Positions 16,060 through 25,682 of a DNA stretch of 64,000 nt are shown here, in pieces. This stretch comes from Roseicella frigidaeris (GTDB lineage: Bacteria; Pseudomonadota; Alphaproteobacteria; Acetobacterales; Acetobacteraceae), in NCBI RefSeq assembly GCF_003258945.1, contig NZ_QLIX01000002.1, positions 434,843 through 498,842 of the forward strand. The letters are read 5' to 3'. Every line of letters begins with the position of its first letter. Positions within the stretch are counted from its first letter, which is position 1. The position numbers and the translations under genes are program-made. The notes below the pieces were generated by a model. The model saw only the letters and a program-made list of their open reading frames with translations, was not told the DNA's origin and searched no databases.

Positions 16060-18030
16060 TCAGCCCCGCGCCGCCGCCCGGCGCCGCGCCCGCACCACGG
16101 CGAGGCCGATGGCGAAGAGCGTCAGCAGCGCCGGAACGAGGGCGATGTTGACCACGCGCAGCCAAGTCTCGAGCCCCTCGATATCGCGCCGCAGCTCGAG
16201 CTGCACGGCGCGGAGCTGCCGGCGGGTGGCGATGATCTCCTCCCGCGCCTGGTCGATTTCAGCCCGCTGCTCGGGCGTGATCACGCTCTGGCCGCGCTCG
16301 CCGCCCGCACCAGTGGGGGTTCCCTGGCGCAGCTCGCGCAGCCGCCGCTCGGTCTCCTCGAGCTTCTTCGTCAGCTGCTGCTCGGTCTGCCGGTACTCGG
16401 CATCGGCGGTGCGGCGGATGTCCTCGACCAGGGTGAAGGGCCGCAGGCTCTCGCCGCGGGAGCGGAGCGAGATCAGCGCGTCCGAGCCGGCGAGCGTATC
16501 GACCAGGTTGCCGACCAGCGGCCCGTTGCCGCTGAAGGGCGTCGCCACCGGCTGGCCGAAGAAATCCTGCACCCGCACCCAGAAGCGGTCCTCCAGGATG
16601 TCGGTGTCGTTGACGACGACGATATTGGCCGGGCCGGCGGTGCGGGGGAGGAAGGCGGGGAGGTCCTTCGGCCGCTCCTGGCCCTGCGGCGGGGCGGGCG
16701 GCCCATCCGGGAAGGCCGAGGCGAGCTCGCCGCGCAGCCGGGCGGCGATGACATGCCGCGCGCCGCCGCTGCGGAAATCGGCCAGCAGCCGCACCGGGTT
16801 CGGCTGCTGCCGCACCTTCTCGGCCTCCACCAGCTCGCTCTCGGCCGAGGAGGTCAGCAGCGGCGTGAACTCGACGCTCGCGCCCTGGCGCTTGCGCAGC
16901 TCGCCGGCCGAGGCGACGGTCACCTGGTCGAGCTGGGCGAGGGCGACGTCGTCGCGGTTCAGGCTGTCGCCCTGCAGGTTGTACCAGGCGAGGTAGTCCA
17001 CCGCCTGCACCCGGTCGCCCGGCCCGGCGCGCACCCGCCAGGCGCCGCGCAGGTCGAGCACCACCTTGTCCGAGGGCGCCTCGACGCCCCAGGCGTTCAG
17101 CAGCCGGTCGAGGGAGGAGGCGGTGTCGGCGGGCGGCTGGCCGGTCGGGCCGGGGCGGCTCGCCTGGCTCTCGCTATGCGGATCGACCAGCAGGAGGAGC
17201 TTGCCGCCGCGCATGACGAACTGGTCGATGGCGTATTGCGTGGCGTCGGACAGGTGCTGCGGATGCGCCACCACCAGCACCTGGATGTCCGGCTCGATCA
17301 CCTGCGCATCCAGCGGCACGTCCTTCACCGCGAAGAATTGCCGGAGCTGCGTCATCACCACCTGCGGCCGGCCGAGCTGCGGGTCGCGCAGCATCATCGC
17401 CCGCGGGTCGCCGTTCAGCGGCAGCGGCGTCATCACGCCCACCACCGGCCGCGCCGGGTTGGACAGGTCGTAGACGAGGCGCGTCAGGTCGTATTCCAGG
17501 AAGCGCTCGCGGTCCGGCTGCAGGAAGGGGATGGCCCGCTCGTCATCGACGAGGTTGCTGCCGGAGAGGCCGAAATAGACCTGCTCGCCGGACTGGTCGA
17601 CCGGCACGCCCTGCAGGCCGAGCGCCATGGCGCGGTCCTCGAGCTCGGAGAAGGGCTCGGGGTCGTAGAGCTCGAGCCGCAGCTTGCCGTCCGAGAGGGC
17701 GACGTATTCCTGCAGCATTTCCCGCACCCGGTCGGCATAGGCGCCATAGAGCGGGATCGCCGCGCCGAGGCGCCGCGAATAGAAGAGCCGCAGGGTCACC
17801 GGGTCCTTCAGCCCGGCGAGCACCTGCCGCGTGCCCTCGGACAGCGTGTAGAGACGCTGCTCCGTCAGGTCGAGCCGGGCCCGCGCCAGCAGCCGGTCGG
17901 CCAGCAGGTTGATGCCGACCGCGAGGCCGGCGGCGGCCAGCAGGCCAAGGGCCGAGGACCAGAGGCGGCGCGAGCCGGAGCCCGCCGGGGCGGGGGCTGG
18001 CCGGCCGGCCGGCGAGGGGGAGGCGCGCAT
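16060..18030 (-). CDS. GldG-like ABC-transporter auxiliary protein
   Basis: 656 residues. There is one N-terminal membrane segment (LWSSALGLLAAAGLAVGINLLADRL), a large extracytoplasmic region beginning LDLTEQRLYTLSEGTRQVLAGLKDPVTLRLFYS, and a C-terminal membrane segment (VNIALVPALLTLFAIGLAVV). LDLTEQRLYTLS is the hallmark start of GldG/ABC_transp_aux proteins. A coiled-coil-like stretch (QQLTKKLEETERRLRELRQ) precedes the last segment. Flavobacterial relatives work with GldA and GldF; here the neighbours are an ABC ATPase and a permease. Gliding itself is unlikely in this lineage, so a transport or envelope role is more probable. Confidence 0.85.
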   Translation of the reverse strand: MRASPSPAGRPAPAPAGSGSRRLWSSALGLLAAAGLAVGINLLADRLLARARLDLTEQRLYTLSEGTRQVLAGLKDPVTLRLFYSRRLGAAIPLYGAYADRVREMLQEYVALSDGKLRLELYDPEPFSELEDRAMALGLQGVPVDQSGEQVYFGLSGSNLVDDERAIPFLQPDRERFLEYDLTRLVYDLSNPARPVVGVMTPLPLNGDPRAMMLRDPQLGRPQVVMTQLRQFFAVKDVPLDAQVIEPDIQVLVVAHPQHLSDATQYAIDQFVMRGGKLLLLVDPHSESQASRPGPTGQPPADTASSLDRLLNAWGVEAPSDKVVLDLRGAWRVRAGPGDRVQAVDYLAWYNLQGDSLNRDDVALAQLDQVTVASAGELRKRQGASVEFTPLLTSSAESELVEAEKVRQQPNPVRLLADFRSGGARHVIAARLRGELASAFPDGPPAPPQGQERPKDLPAFLPRTAGPANIVVVNDTDILEDRFWVRVQDFFGQPVATPFSGNGPLVGNLVDTLAGSDALISLRSRGESLRPFTLVEDIRRTADAEYRQTEQQLTKKLEETERRLRELRQGTPTGAGGERGQSVITPEQRAEIDQAREEIIATRRQLRAVQLELRRDIEGLETWLRVVNIALVPALLTLFAIGLAVVRARRRAAARG

Positions 18031-18033
18031 GCG

Positions 18034-18765
18034 TCAATCCGCCTTCCGGTGGTCGAGCACCACCGCGTTGACGAAGAGGAAGAAGCCGATGAAGGAGGCG
18101 AAATAGACCAGATCCCGGGCGCCGACGACGCCGCGGGTGAAGCCGGTGAAGCGGTCGGAGATGGAGAGGCCGCGCGCGATGTCGGCCAGCACCGGCAGGC
18201 GCTGCGTCAGGAACTCGGTCACCACCGGGCTGCCGGCGGCGGCGAAGACGAAGCAGAGGGCGACCGCGAGGACGAAGGCGACGACCTGGTTCTTGGTCAG
18301 CGCCGAGACCGCCGCGCCGAGGGCGAGATAGGCCCCGGCGACCAGCAGGCAGCCGAGATAGCCGGCGAGGATGACGCCGTTGTCCGGGTCGCCGAGCACG
18401 TTGACGGTGATCCAGATCGGCACGGTGAGGGCGAGGGCGATGCCGCAGAACAGCCAGGCGGCGAGGAACTTGCCGAGCACCGCCTGCCACTGCGCCAGCG
18501 GCAGGGTGAGCAGCAGCTCGATGGTGCCGAGCCGACGCTCCTCCGCCCAGAGCCGCATGGTCAACGCCGGCACCAGGAACAGGAACAGCCAGGGGACGAA
18601 GGTGAAGAAGGGCTGCAGGTCCGCCTGGCCGCGGCCGAAGAAATTGCCCATCGTGAAGGTGAGGGCGCCGGCCATCACCAGGAAGATGACGATGAAGACA
18701 TAGGCGACCGGCGTGGCGAAATAGGCCGCCAGCTCGCGCCGCGCCACGGTGAGCGTCGCGCCCAT
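18034..18765 (-). CDS. ABC-2 type permease (GldF-like)
   Basis: 243 residues with about six hydrophobic segments: AYFATPVAYVFIVIFLVMAGA, the VPWLFLFLVPALTMRLWAEER region, WLFCGIALALTVPIWI, LGCLLVAGAYLALGAAVSAL, VVAFVLAVALCFVFAAAG and LVYFASFIGFFLFVNAVVL. The MRLWAEERRLGTIELLLTLP segment is the conserved coupling region of this permease family. Start is one base into the stop of the ATPase gene, so the two are translationally coupled. Confidence 0.85.
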   Translation of the reverse strand: MGATLTVARRELAAYFATPVAYVFIVIFLVMAGALTFTMGNFFGRGQADLQPFFTFVPWLFLFLVPALTMRLWAEERRLGTIELLLTLPLAQWQAVLGKFLAAWLFCGIALALTVPIWITVNVLGDPDNGVILAGYLGCLLVAGAYLALGAAVSALTKNQVVAFVLAVALCFVFAAAGSPVVTEFLTQRLPVLADIARGLSISDRFTGFTRGVVGARDLVYFASFIGFFLFVNAVVLDHRKAD

Positions 18766-19508
18766 CAGGCCGCCTCCCGCCGCGGCGCGGCCTCGCCCAG
18801 CGTCAGGCTGCGGAAGACCTCCTCCAGGCTCTGCCCCTCGCGCTCGAGCACCGAGGGCGGCGCATCCACCACCACCCGGCCGCGGGCGATGATGATGGCG
18901 CGGCTGCAGACGGCGGCGACCTCCTCGAGGATATGCGTCGAGATGACGATCGCCTTCTCGGGGGCCATGCGGCGGATCAGCTCGCGCACCTCGTGCTTCT
19001 GGTTGGGGTCGAGCCCGTCCGTCGGCTCGTCCAGCACCAGCACCGGCGGGTCGTGCAGCAGCGCCTGGGCCAGGCCGACGCGGCGCTTGAAGCCCTTGGA
19101 CAGGGTCTCGATCGGCTGCAGCCGCACCCCTTCGAGCTGGGTGAGCCGCATCGCCTGGGCGACCCGGTCGCGCAGCGCGCCGCCGCGGAAGCCGCGGATG
19201 CGGCCGGTGAAGCCGAGGAAGCCCTCGACCGTCATCTCCGGATAGGTCGGCGCCCCCTCGGGCAGGAAGCCGAGATGCCGCTTGGCCGCGACCGGCTGCG
19301 CCACGACATCGGCGCCGCAGATCCGCGCCGTGCCGGCGCTCGGCGGCATGAAGCCGGCCAGCATGCGCATCGTCGTCGACTTGCCGGCGCCGTTCGGCCC
19401 GAGGAAGCCCAGCACCTCGCCACGATCCACCGTGAAGGAGACGTCGTCGACGGCGGTGAAGCCCCCGAAGCGCTTGGTCAGGCGCTCGATTTCGATCAGC
19501 GCGGCCAA
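18765..19508 (-). CDS. ABC transporter ATP-binding protein (GldA/CcmA-like)
   Basis: 247 residues from a TTG at 19508 (LAALIEIERLTKRFGG), chosen because GGGGGGA lies upstream and the extension to 19607 is disordered. Walker A is GPNGAGKST, the signature is LSKGFKRRVGLAQALL, Walker B is PVLVLDEPTDGLDPNQ, and the H-loop is STHILEE. It is the ATPase of the five-gene operon with the permease, GldG-like, DUF4340 and NUDIX genes. Confidence 0.9.
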   Translation of the reverse strand: MAALIEIERLTKRFGGFTAVDDVSFTVDRGEVLGFLGPNGAGKSTTMRMLAGFMPPSAGTARICGADVVAQPVAAKRHLGFLPEGAPTYPEMTVEGFLGFTGRIRGFRGGALRDRVAQAMRLTQLEGVRLQPIETLSKGFKRRVGLAQALLHDPPVLVLDEPTDGLDPNQKHEVRELIRRMAPEKAIVISTHILEEVAAVCSRAIIIARGRVVVDAPPSVLEREGQSLEEVFRSLTLGEAAPRREAA

Positions 19509-19638
19509 ATCCGGTCCCCCCGTTCCGCCTGGATCAATGGCGCGCCGGTCCCGGCCGCCGGTCGGCCGATGTACCCTGCTGGCAGGGCTTGGCAAGGGGA
19601 GCGGCACCCTTGGGTTGCAACCGAGTGTGACGATCGCC

Positions 19639-21753
19639 TCATCCGGCGCCGAGCGTCGCCATCGCCTCCTCCCGGCCGAAGAGGCGCAGCAGCAGCCGCG
19701 CCGCCTGGCCGCGCGGGCCCTGCAGCAGCGGGTCCTTCTCCAGCAGCAGGGCGGCGTCGCGGTTGGCCATGATGATCAGCCCCTCCTGCGCCTCGCCCTC
19801 GGCCAGGCCGAGGCGGAAGACCGGGGCGCCCGATTGCCGGGTGCCCAGCGCCTCGCCGCTGCCGCGCAGGCGGAAATCCGCATCGGCGATGGCGAAGCCG
19901 TCCTCGGTGTCGCGCAGGATCAGCAGCCGCTCGCGCGAGGCGAGGCCGAGAGCCTCGTCATAGAGCAGCATGCAGTAGCTGGCGGCGGCGCCGCGGCCGA
20001 CCCGGCCGCGCAGCTGGTGCAGCTGGGCGAGGCCGAAGCGGTCGGCATGCTCGACCACCATCACCGTCGCCTCCGGCACGTCCACCCCGACCTCGATGAC
20101 GGTGGTCGCCACCAGCAGCCGCGTCTCGCCGGCGGCGAAGGCGCGGAGCGCCTGCTCGCGCATCGCCGGGTCCAGCCGGCCATGCGCCAGCCCGACCTGG
20201 CCGGGGAAGCGGGCGGAGAGCTCGGCGAAGCGGGTCTCGGCGGCGGCGATGTCGATGGCGTCGCTCTCGGCGACATGCGGGCAGACCCAGTAGACCCGGG
20301 CGCCGCGCTCGATGGCGCGGGCGATGCCGGCCACCACCTGGTCGAGCTGGCGGAGCCCGTGCAGCGTGGTGGTGACGGGCTGCCGCCCGGCCGGCTTGCC
20401 GGAGAGCCGGCTCACCGCCATCTCGCCCCATTGCGTCAGCAGCAGGGTGCGGGGGATCGGCGTCGCGGTCATCACCAGCATGTCCGCCGCCTCGCCCTTC
20501 TCGGCCAGCAGCAGCCGCTGCGCCACGCCGAAGCGGTGCTGCTCGTCCACCACGGCAAGGCCGAGATCGTGGAACTGCACCCCCTCCTGGAACAGCGCAT
20601 GGGTGCCGACCACGACCTGCACCGCGCCGCTGGCCAGGCCGCCCAGCACCCGGCGCCGCTGCGCCCCCTTCACGCTGCCGGCCAGCAGCTCCACCCGCAC
20701 CTCGGCCGCGGTGCAGAGCCGGTCGAGGGTGCGGACATGCTGGCGCGCCAGCAGCTCGGTCGGCGCCATGAGCGCGGCCTGGGCGCCCGACTCGACGGCC
20801 CGCAGCATGGCGAGCGCCGCGACCAGCGTCTTGCCGGCGCCGACATCGCCCTGCAGCAGCCGCAGCATGCGGTGCGGCGCGGCGAGGTCGGCATCGATCT
20901 CGGCCAGGGCATGCGCCTGGGAGGGGGTGAGGGGATGGCCGAAGGCGGCCAGCGCCCGGGCCCGCAGCCTGCCGTCGCCCGCGAGCGCCCGCCCGGCGCG
21001 GTGCCGCACCCGGCGGCGGACCAGGGCGAGGGCGATCTGCCCGGCCAGCGCCTCGTCATAGGCGAGCCGGGTGCGCACCGGCGGCGGGGGCACCCGCTCC
21101 GGCTGCTGCACCTGCCGCAGCGCGGCGGCGAAGCCCGGCCAGCCCTCGCGCCGCAGCAGGGCGGCGTCCTGCCATTCCGGCAGCTCCGGCAGCCGCTCCA
21201 GCGCCGCCGCCATCGCCTTCGCCACCTGCGACAGGCGGAGGTCCTTCACCAGCGGCCAGACCGGCTCCAGTTCCGGCAGCCCCTCCGGGCCGGTGGCCGA
21301 GAGCGGGTTGATCATCGACCAGATCCCGCCCTCGGTCTTCACCTTGCCGGCGAAGAGCCGCACCGTGCCGGGCGGCAGCAGTCGCGTCAGCCAGTCGAGG
21401 CGGCCATGGATGTACCGGATCAGCAGCCGCTTGCCCGCCGCCTCGGTCTGCACCTCGACATAGGGCCGGCCGAGACGCGAGCGGGCGGCGCGGAGCGAGA
21501 CGACGAGGGCCGGCAGGATCACCTCGACCTCGATCGGCGCCTCGACCGGGCTGTCGATGCGCAGCCGCTCGGCATAGCGCTCGGGCAGGTGGAAGAGCAG
21601 ATCGAGGACGCGCTCGCCGCCCACCGCCTCCCGCAGCCGGCGGGCGATCGCCGGCCCGATCCCGGGCAGCGTCGCCAGCGGCGCCAGGAGCGGCCCCAGC
21701 AGCGGATCCAGGAGCGGCGCCGGCGGATCGGCCGGATCGGAGGCCGCGGTCAC
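19639..21753 (-). CDS. recG: ATP-dependent DNA helicase RecG
   Basis: 704 residues from a GTG at 21753; the frame is open beyond, but that part overlaps sdhE on the other strand. The wedge/OB region comes first (LATLPGIGPAIARRLREA). The helicase motifs follow: LLQGDVGAGKTLVAALAM (motif I), MAPTELLARQH (Ia), VVDEQHRFGVAQR (II), VMTATPIPRT (III), VGLAHGRLDPAMRE (IV), LLVATTVIEVGVDVPEA (V) and QLRGRVGRG (VI). RecG reverses stalled replication forks and processes branched DNA. Length is typical. It is divergent from sdhE-mfd. Confidence 0.95.
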   Translation of the reverse strand: MTAASDPADPPAPLLDPLLGPLLAPLATLPGIGPAIARRLREAVGGERVLDLLFHLPERYAERLRIDSPVEAPIEVEVILPALVVSLRAARSRLGRPYVEVQTEAAGKRLLIRYIHGRLDWLTRLLPPGTVRLFAGKVKTEGGIWSMINPLSATGPEGLPELEPVWPLVKDLRLSQVAKAMAAALERLPELPEWQDAALLRREGWPGFAAALRQVQQPERVPPPPVRTRLAYDEALAGQIALALVRRRVRHRAGRALAGDGRLRARALAAFGHPLTPSQAHALAEIDADLAAPHRMLRLLQGDVGAGKTLVAALAMLRAVESGAQAALMAPTELLARQHVRTLDRLCTAAEVRVELLAGSVKGAQRRRVLGGLASGAVQVVVGTHALFQEGVQFHDLGLAVVDEQHRFGVAQRLLLAEKGEAADMLVMTATPIPRTLLLTQWGEMAVSRLSGKPAGRQPVTTTLHGLRQLDQVVAGIARAIERGARVYWVCPHVAESDAIDIAAAETRFAELSARFPGQVGLAHGRLDPAMREQALRAFAAGETRLLVATTVIEVGVDVPEATVMVVEHADRFGLAQLHQLRGRVGRGAAASYCMLLYDEALGLASRERLLILRDTEDGFAIADADFRLRGSGEALGTRQSGAPVFRLGLAEGEAQEGLIIMANRDAALLLEKDPLLQGPRGQAARLLLRLFGREEAMATLGAG

Positions 21754-21849
21754 GGGCCACGCCCCCGGCAACTTCCCCTGGCCTTGGCGCGTCGGGCTGA
21801 CAGGATTCCCATCGCCCCCTATATGCCAGCCGCGCAGCCCCGTGACGAC

Positions 21850-22155
21850 ATGCCGACCGACACCGAATCCCTCGACCCCCGCCGCCGCCGCCTCCTGTTC
21901 CGCGCGCATCATCGCGGCACGAAGGAAGCCGACCTGATGATCGGCCGCTTCGTTGCGACTCATATCGCCGGCTTCTCCGAGGCGGAGCTGGACGAGCTGG
22001 AAGCGGTGCTGGAATACCCCGATGTCGACCTGGCCGACTGGCTCTCCGGCCGGCGACCGATCCCCGAGGCGTGCCGCAGCCCGATGCTGGACCGCATGGC
22101 GGTGGAATGCGCCGGCAGCGGCGCCGGCCTGCCGGCGGATCTCCGCCCGCAATGA
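21850..22155 (+). CDS. sdhE: Succinate dehydrogenase FAD assembly factor SdhE (DUF339)
   Basis: 101 residues. LDPRRRRLLFRAHHRGTKEADLMIGRF includes the RGxxE motif (HHRGTKEAD) needed for promoting covalent flavinylation of succinate dehydrogenase. The C-terminal half is the expected helical bundle (EAELDELEAVLEYPDVDLADWLSG). Its stop overlaps the mfd start (ATGA), so the two are coupled; the same pairing occurs in other alphaproteobacteria. An upstream in-frame ATG at 21823 is possible. Confidence 0.9.
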   Translation: MPTDTESLDPRRRRLLFRAHHRGTKEADLMIGRFVATHIAGFSEAELDELEAVLEYPDVDLADWLSGRRPIPEACRSPMLDRMAVECAGSGAGLPADLRPQ

Positions 22156-25100
22156 GCGGGGCGGGGGAGGGGTCGGGACAGGGTCTCACCGTCCATGGCG
22201 CGCCGGAGGGGTTCGATGCGCTGCTGCTGGCCCGGCGGCGGGCCGAGACGGCGGGCGCGGTGCTGCATGTCTGCCGCGACGACGCCCGCACCGCCCGGCT
22301 GGTCGAGGCGCTCGGCTTCTTCGCCCCCGAGGTGGAGGTGCTGCGCTTCCCGGCCTGGGACTGCCTGCCCTATGACCGGGTCTCGCCCAATCCCGAGATC
22401 GTCGCCGAGCGCGTCGCCACCCTGACCCGGCTGCTGGAGCCGGCGGAGCGGCCGCGCATCCTGGTCACCACGGTGAACGCGCTGGTGCAGAAGGTGCCGC
22501 CGCGCGAGGTCTTCCGCGACGCGACCTTGCAGCTGCGGAAGGGGGGCCGGGTCGCGCCGGAGAGGCTGACCGCCTTCCTCGAGGCGAATGGCTATGGCCG
22601 CACCGGCACGGTGATGGAGCCCGGCGAGTATGCGGTCCGCGGCGGCATCATCGACCTCTTCCCGGCCGGCGAGACGGACCCGGTGCGCCTCGACCTGTTC
22701 GGGGACGAGATCGAGAGCCTGCGGCATTTCGACACCGGCACGCAGAGGAGCGGCGCGGCGCTGTCCTCGCTCTGGTTGCGGCCGGTGGGCGAGGTCTTCC
22801 TCGACGAGGCCTCGATCGGGCGCTTCCGCACCGCCTGGCGCGAGCTCTTCGGCAATGCCGCCGCCGAGGACCCGCTCTATGTCTCGGTCAGCGCCGGGCG
22901 GCGGCATCCCGGCCTGGAGCATTGGGCCGGGCTGTTCCATGCCCGCATGGAGACGCTGCTCGACTACCTGCACGCGGAGGGCGCCGCCGCCTCGGTCAGC
23001 CTCGACCACCAGGCGGAGGAGGTGCTGGCCGCCCGCCTCGAGATGATCGAGGACCACTACCAGGCGCGGCGGCAGCCGGTGCGGAGCAGCGAGGGCGAGG
23101 TGCCCTATCGCCCGGCCCCGCCCGGCAGCCTCTATCTCACCCGCAGCGCCTGGGACCGCATGCTCGCCGGCGGACCGTTGCTCCGCTTCTCGCCCTTCGC
23201 CCGGCCCGACGGGGCGGCGGGGGTGGAGGCGGGCGGCCGCCCCGGCCGGCTCTTCACCGAGGTGCGGGCCGCCGGGCAGAACGTCTTCGCCGCCTATGCC
23301 GAGCATGCGAGGGTGATGCTGGAGCAGGGCCGCCGGCCGATCGTCGCCGCCTGGACCCGCGGCTCGCGCGACCGGCTCGGCAACCTGCTGCGGGAGAACC
23401 GGGTGGCGGCGCAGGCGGTCGAGGATTTCGCCGCGCTGGGCCGGCTGCCGCCGGGCGTGGTGGGGCTCGCGGTGCTCGGGCTGGAACGCGGCTTCCTCGC
23501 CCCTGCCGCGGCCACCGGGACCGGCTTCGGCCTCTCGGTCGTCGGCGAGCAGGACCTGCTCGGCGAGCGCATCGCCCGGCCGCCGCGGCGGCGCCGGCGG
23601 GCCGACCAGTTCATCGCCGATGCGACCGGGATCGAGCAGGGCGACCTCGTGGTGCATCAGGACCACGGCATCGGCCGCTACGACGGGCTGGAGACGCTGC
23701 AGGTCAGCGGCGCGCCGCATGACTGCCTGCGGCTGCTCTATGACGGCGGCGACAAGCTCTTCCTGCCGGTCGAGAACATCGAGGTGCTGTCGCGCTTCGG
23801 CTCGGAGACGCAGGGGGTCGCGCTCGACAAGCTCGGCGGCTCGAGCTGGCAGTCGCGCAAGGCGCGGGCCAAGCAGCGCATCCAGGACATGGCCGGGCAG
23901 CTCATCCGCATCGCCGCCGAGCGGGCGACGCGGGAGGGCACGCTGGCGACCCCGCCCGAGGGGGTGTGGGACGAGTTCTGCAGCCGCTTCCCCTTCGCCG
24001 AGACCGAGGACCAGCAGCGCGCCATCGCCGACGTGCTGGAGGACCTCGCCTCCGGCCGGCCGATGGACCGGCTGGTCTGTGGCGATGTCGGCTTCGGCAA
24101 GACCGAGGTGGCGCTGCGCGCCGCCTTCGTCGTCGCCATGTCCGGCGCCCAGGTGGCGGTGGTGGTGCCGACCACCCTGCTGGCGCGCCAGCACGCCCGC
24201 ACCTTCGCCGCCCGCTTCGCCGGCTTCCCCATCGCCGTCGCCCAGCTCTCGCGCATGGTGACGGCGAAGGAGGCGGCCAAGGTGCGGGAGGGGCTGAAGG
24301 ACGGCACGGTCAACATCGTCATCGGCACCCATGCGCTGCTGGCCAAGAGCGTCGAATTCGCCGATCTCGGCATGGTTATCGTCGATGAGGAGCAGCATTT
24401 CGGCGTCGCCCACAAGGAGCGGCTGAAGGCGCTGAAGACCGATGTCCATGTGCTGACGCTGACCGCGACGCCGATCCCCCGCACCCTGCAGCTCGCGCTC
24501 ACCGGCGTGCGGGAGATGAGCCTCATCGCGACCCCGCCGGTGGACCGGCTGGCGGTGCGCACCTTCATCATGCCCTGGGACGGGGTGGTGCTGCGTGAGG
24601 CGATCCAGCGCGAACGCTTCCGCGGCGGGCAGATCTTCTGCGTCGTGCCCCGGCTCGAGGACATGGAGAAGGTCTCGGCCCGGCTGCGCGAGATCGTGCC
24701 GGATGCCAGGGTGGCGGAGGCGCATGGGCAGATGCCGCCGACCCATCTCGAGAAGGTCATGACCGAGTTCGGCGACGGCAAGCACGACATCCTGCTCGCC
24801 ACCAACATCGTCGAGAGCGGGCTCGACATGCCGGCGGTCAACACGCTGATCATCCACCGCGCCGACATGTTCGGCCTGGCGCAGCTCTACCAGCTCCGCG
24901 GCCGGGTCGGGCGGGGCAAGCAGCGCGGCTATGCCTATCTCACTTGGCCGGCGACGCACCGCCTCTCGGCGGCGGCGCAGAAGCGGCTGGAGGTGATGCA
25001 GACGCTGGACAATCTCGGCGCCGGCTTCACCCTGGCCTCGCACGACCTCGATATCCGCGGCGCCGGCAACTTGCTGGGCGACGAGCAGTCCGGCCATATC

Positions 25101-25664
25101 CGGGAGGTGGGCATCGAGCTCTACCAGCAGATGCTGGAGGAGGCCGTCGCCGACCTGAAGGCCGGGCAGGGACGGAAGCGCTCCGAGCTCGACCATGCCG
25201 GCGCCTGGACGCCCAACATCAATCTCGGCTTGCCGGTGCTGATCCCCGAGGAGTATGTGCGCGACCTGCCGGTGCGCCTCGGCCTCTATCGACGCATCGG
25301 CTCGCTGGCGACCGAGGCGGAGATCGAGGCCATGGCGGCCGAGCTCGCCGACCGCTTCGGGCCGCTGCCGCCGGAGGTGGAGAACCTGCTGCAGGTGGTG
25401 GCGATCAAGGCGCTGTGCCGCGAGGCGGGGGTGGAGAAGGTGGATGCCGGGCCGAAGGGCGTGGTGCTCGGCTTCTTCCGCAACCAGTTCCGCAACCCCG
25501 GCGGGCTGGTGAGCTGGGTCTCGGCGCAGAAAGGGCTGGTGAAGCTGCGGCCGGACCACAAGCTGGCCCTGCTGCGGGAGATGGAGCTGCCGCAGCGGGT
25601 GCGGGTGGCCAAGGACCTGCTGGTGGCGCTGGCGAAGGTGGCAGGCCAGGCGAAGGCGGCGTGA
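22152..25664 (+). CDS. mfd: Transcription-repair coupling factor Mfd
   Basis: 1170 residues, the usual length. The UvrB-like N-terminal part begins VHGAPEGFDALLLARRR. The RNA-polymerase-interacting region includes GDLVVHQDHGIGRYDGLETL and LFLPVENIEVLSRFG. Translocase motifs are CGDVGFGKTEVALRAAF, VVPTTLLARQHA, VIVDEEQHFGVAHKE, TLTATPIPRTLQLA and QLRGRVGRGKQRGYAY, with ELYQQMLEEAV and the C-terminal inhibitory domain after them. Mfd removes RNA polymerase stalled at lesions and recruits UvrA. Confidence 0.96.
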   Translation: MSGAGEGSGQGLTVHGAPEGFDALLLARRRAETAGAVLHVCRDDARTARLVEALGFFAPEVEVLRFPAWDCLPYDRVSPNPEIVAERVATLTRLLEPAERPRILVTTVNALVQKVPPREVFRDATLQLRKGGRVAPERLTAFLEANGYGRTGTVMEPGEYAVRGGIIDLFPAGETDPVRLDLFGDEIESLRHFDTGTQRSGAALSSLWLRPVGEVFLDEASIGRFRTAWRELFGNAAAEDPLYVSVSAGRRHPGLEHWAGLFHARMETLLDYLHAEGAAASVSLDHQAEEVLAARLEMIEDHYQARRQPVRSSEGEVPYRPAPPGSLYLTRSAWDRMLAGGPLLRFSPFARPDGAAGVEAGGRPGRLFTEVRAAGQNVFAAYAEHARVMLEQGRRPIVAAWTRGSRDRLGNLLRENRVAAQAVEDFAALGRLPPGVVGLAVLGLERGFLAPAAATGTGFGLSVVGEQDLLGERIARPPRRRRRADQFIADATGIEQGDLVVHQDHGIGRYDGLETLQVSGAPHDCLRLLYDGGDKLFLPVENIEVLSRFGSETQGVALDKLGGSSWQSRKARAKQRIQDMAGQLIRIAAERATREGTLATPPEGVWDEFCSRFPFAETEDQQRAIADVLEDLASGRPMDRLVCGDVGFGKTEVALRAAFVVAMSGAQVAVVVPTTLLARQHARTFAARFAGFPIAVAQLSRMVTAKEAAKVREGLKDGTVNIVIGTHALLAKSVEFADLGMVIVDEEQHFGVAHKERLKALKTDVHVLTLTATPIPRTLQLALTGVREMSLIATPPVDRLAVRTFIMPWDGVVLREAIQRERFRGGQIFCVVPRLEDMEKVSARLREIVPDARVAEAHGQMPPTHLEKVMTEFGDGKHDILLATNIVESGLDMPAVNTLIIHRADMFGLAQLYQLRGRVGRGKQRGYAYLTWPATHRLSAAAQKRLEVMQTLDNLGAGFTLASHDLDIRGAGNLLGDEQSGHIREVGIELYQQMLEEAVADLKAGQGRKRSELDHAGAWTPNINLGLPVLIPEEYVRDLPVRLGLYRRIGSLATEAEIEAMAAELADRFGPLPPEVENLLQVVAIKALCREAGVEKVDAGPKGVVLGFFRNQFRNPGGLVSWVSAQKGLVKLRPDHKLALLREMELPQRVRVAKDLLVALAKVAGQAKAA

Positions 25665-25682
25665 CCGCGGCCGCCCGGGCCG

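Noticed and set aside
15880-19245. A 1121-codon open frame on the plus strand
   Set aside because: It runs antisense to the GldG-like, permease and ATPase genes, is rich in Arg/Gly/Ala with no domain, and is a by-product of very high GC content.
19282-22155. A 957-codon plus-strand frame ending at the sdhE stop
   Set aside because: Only the last ~101 codons are the real sdhE. The rest is antisense to recG.
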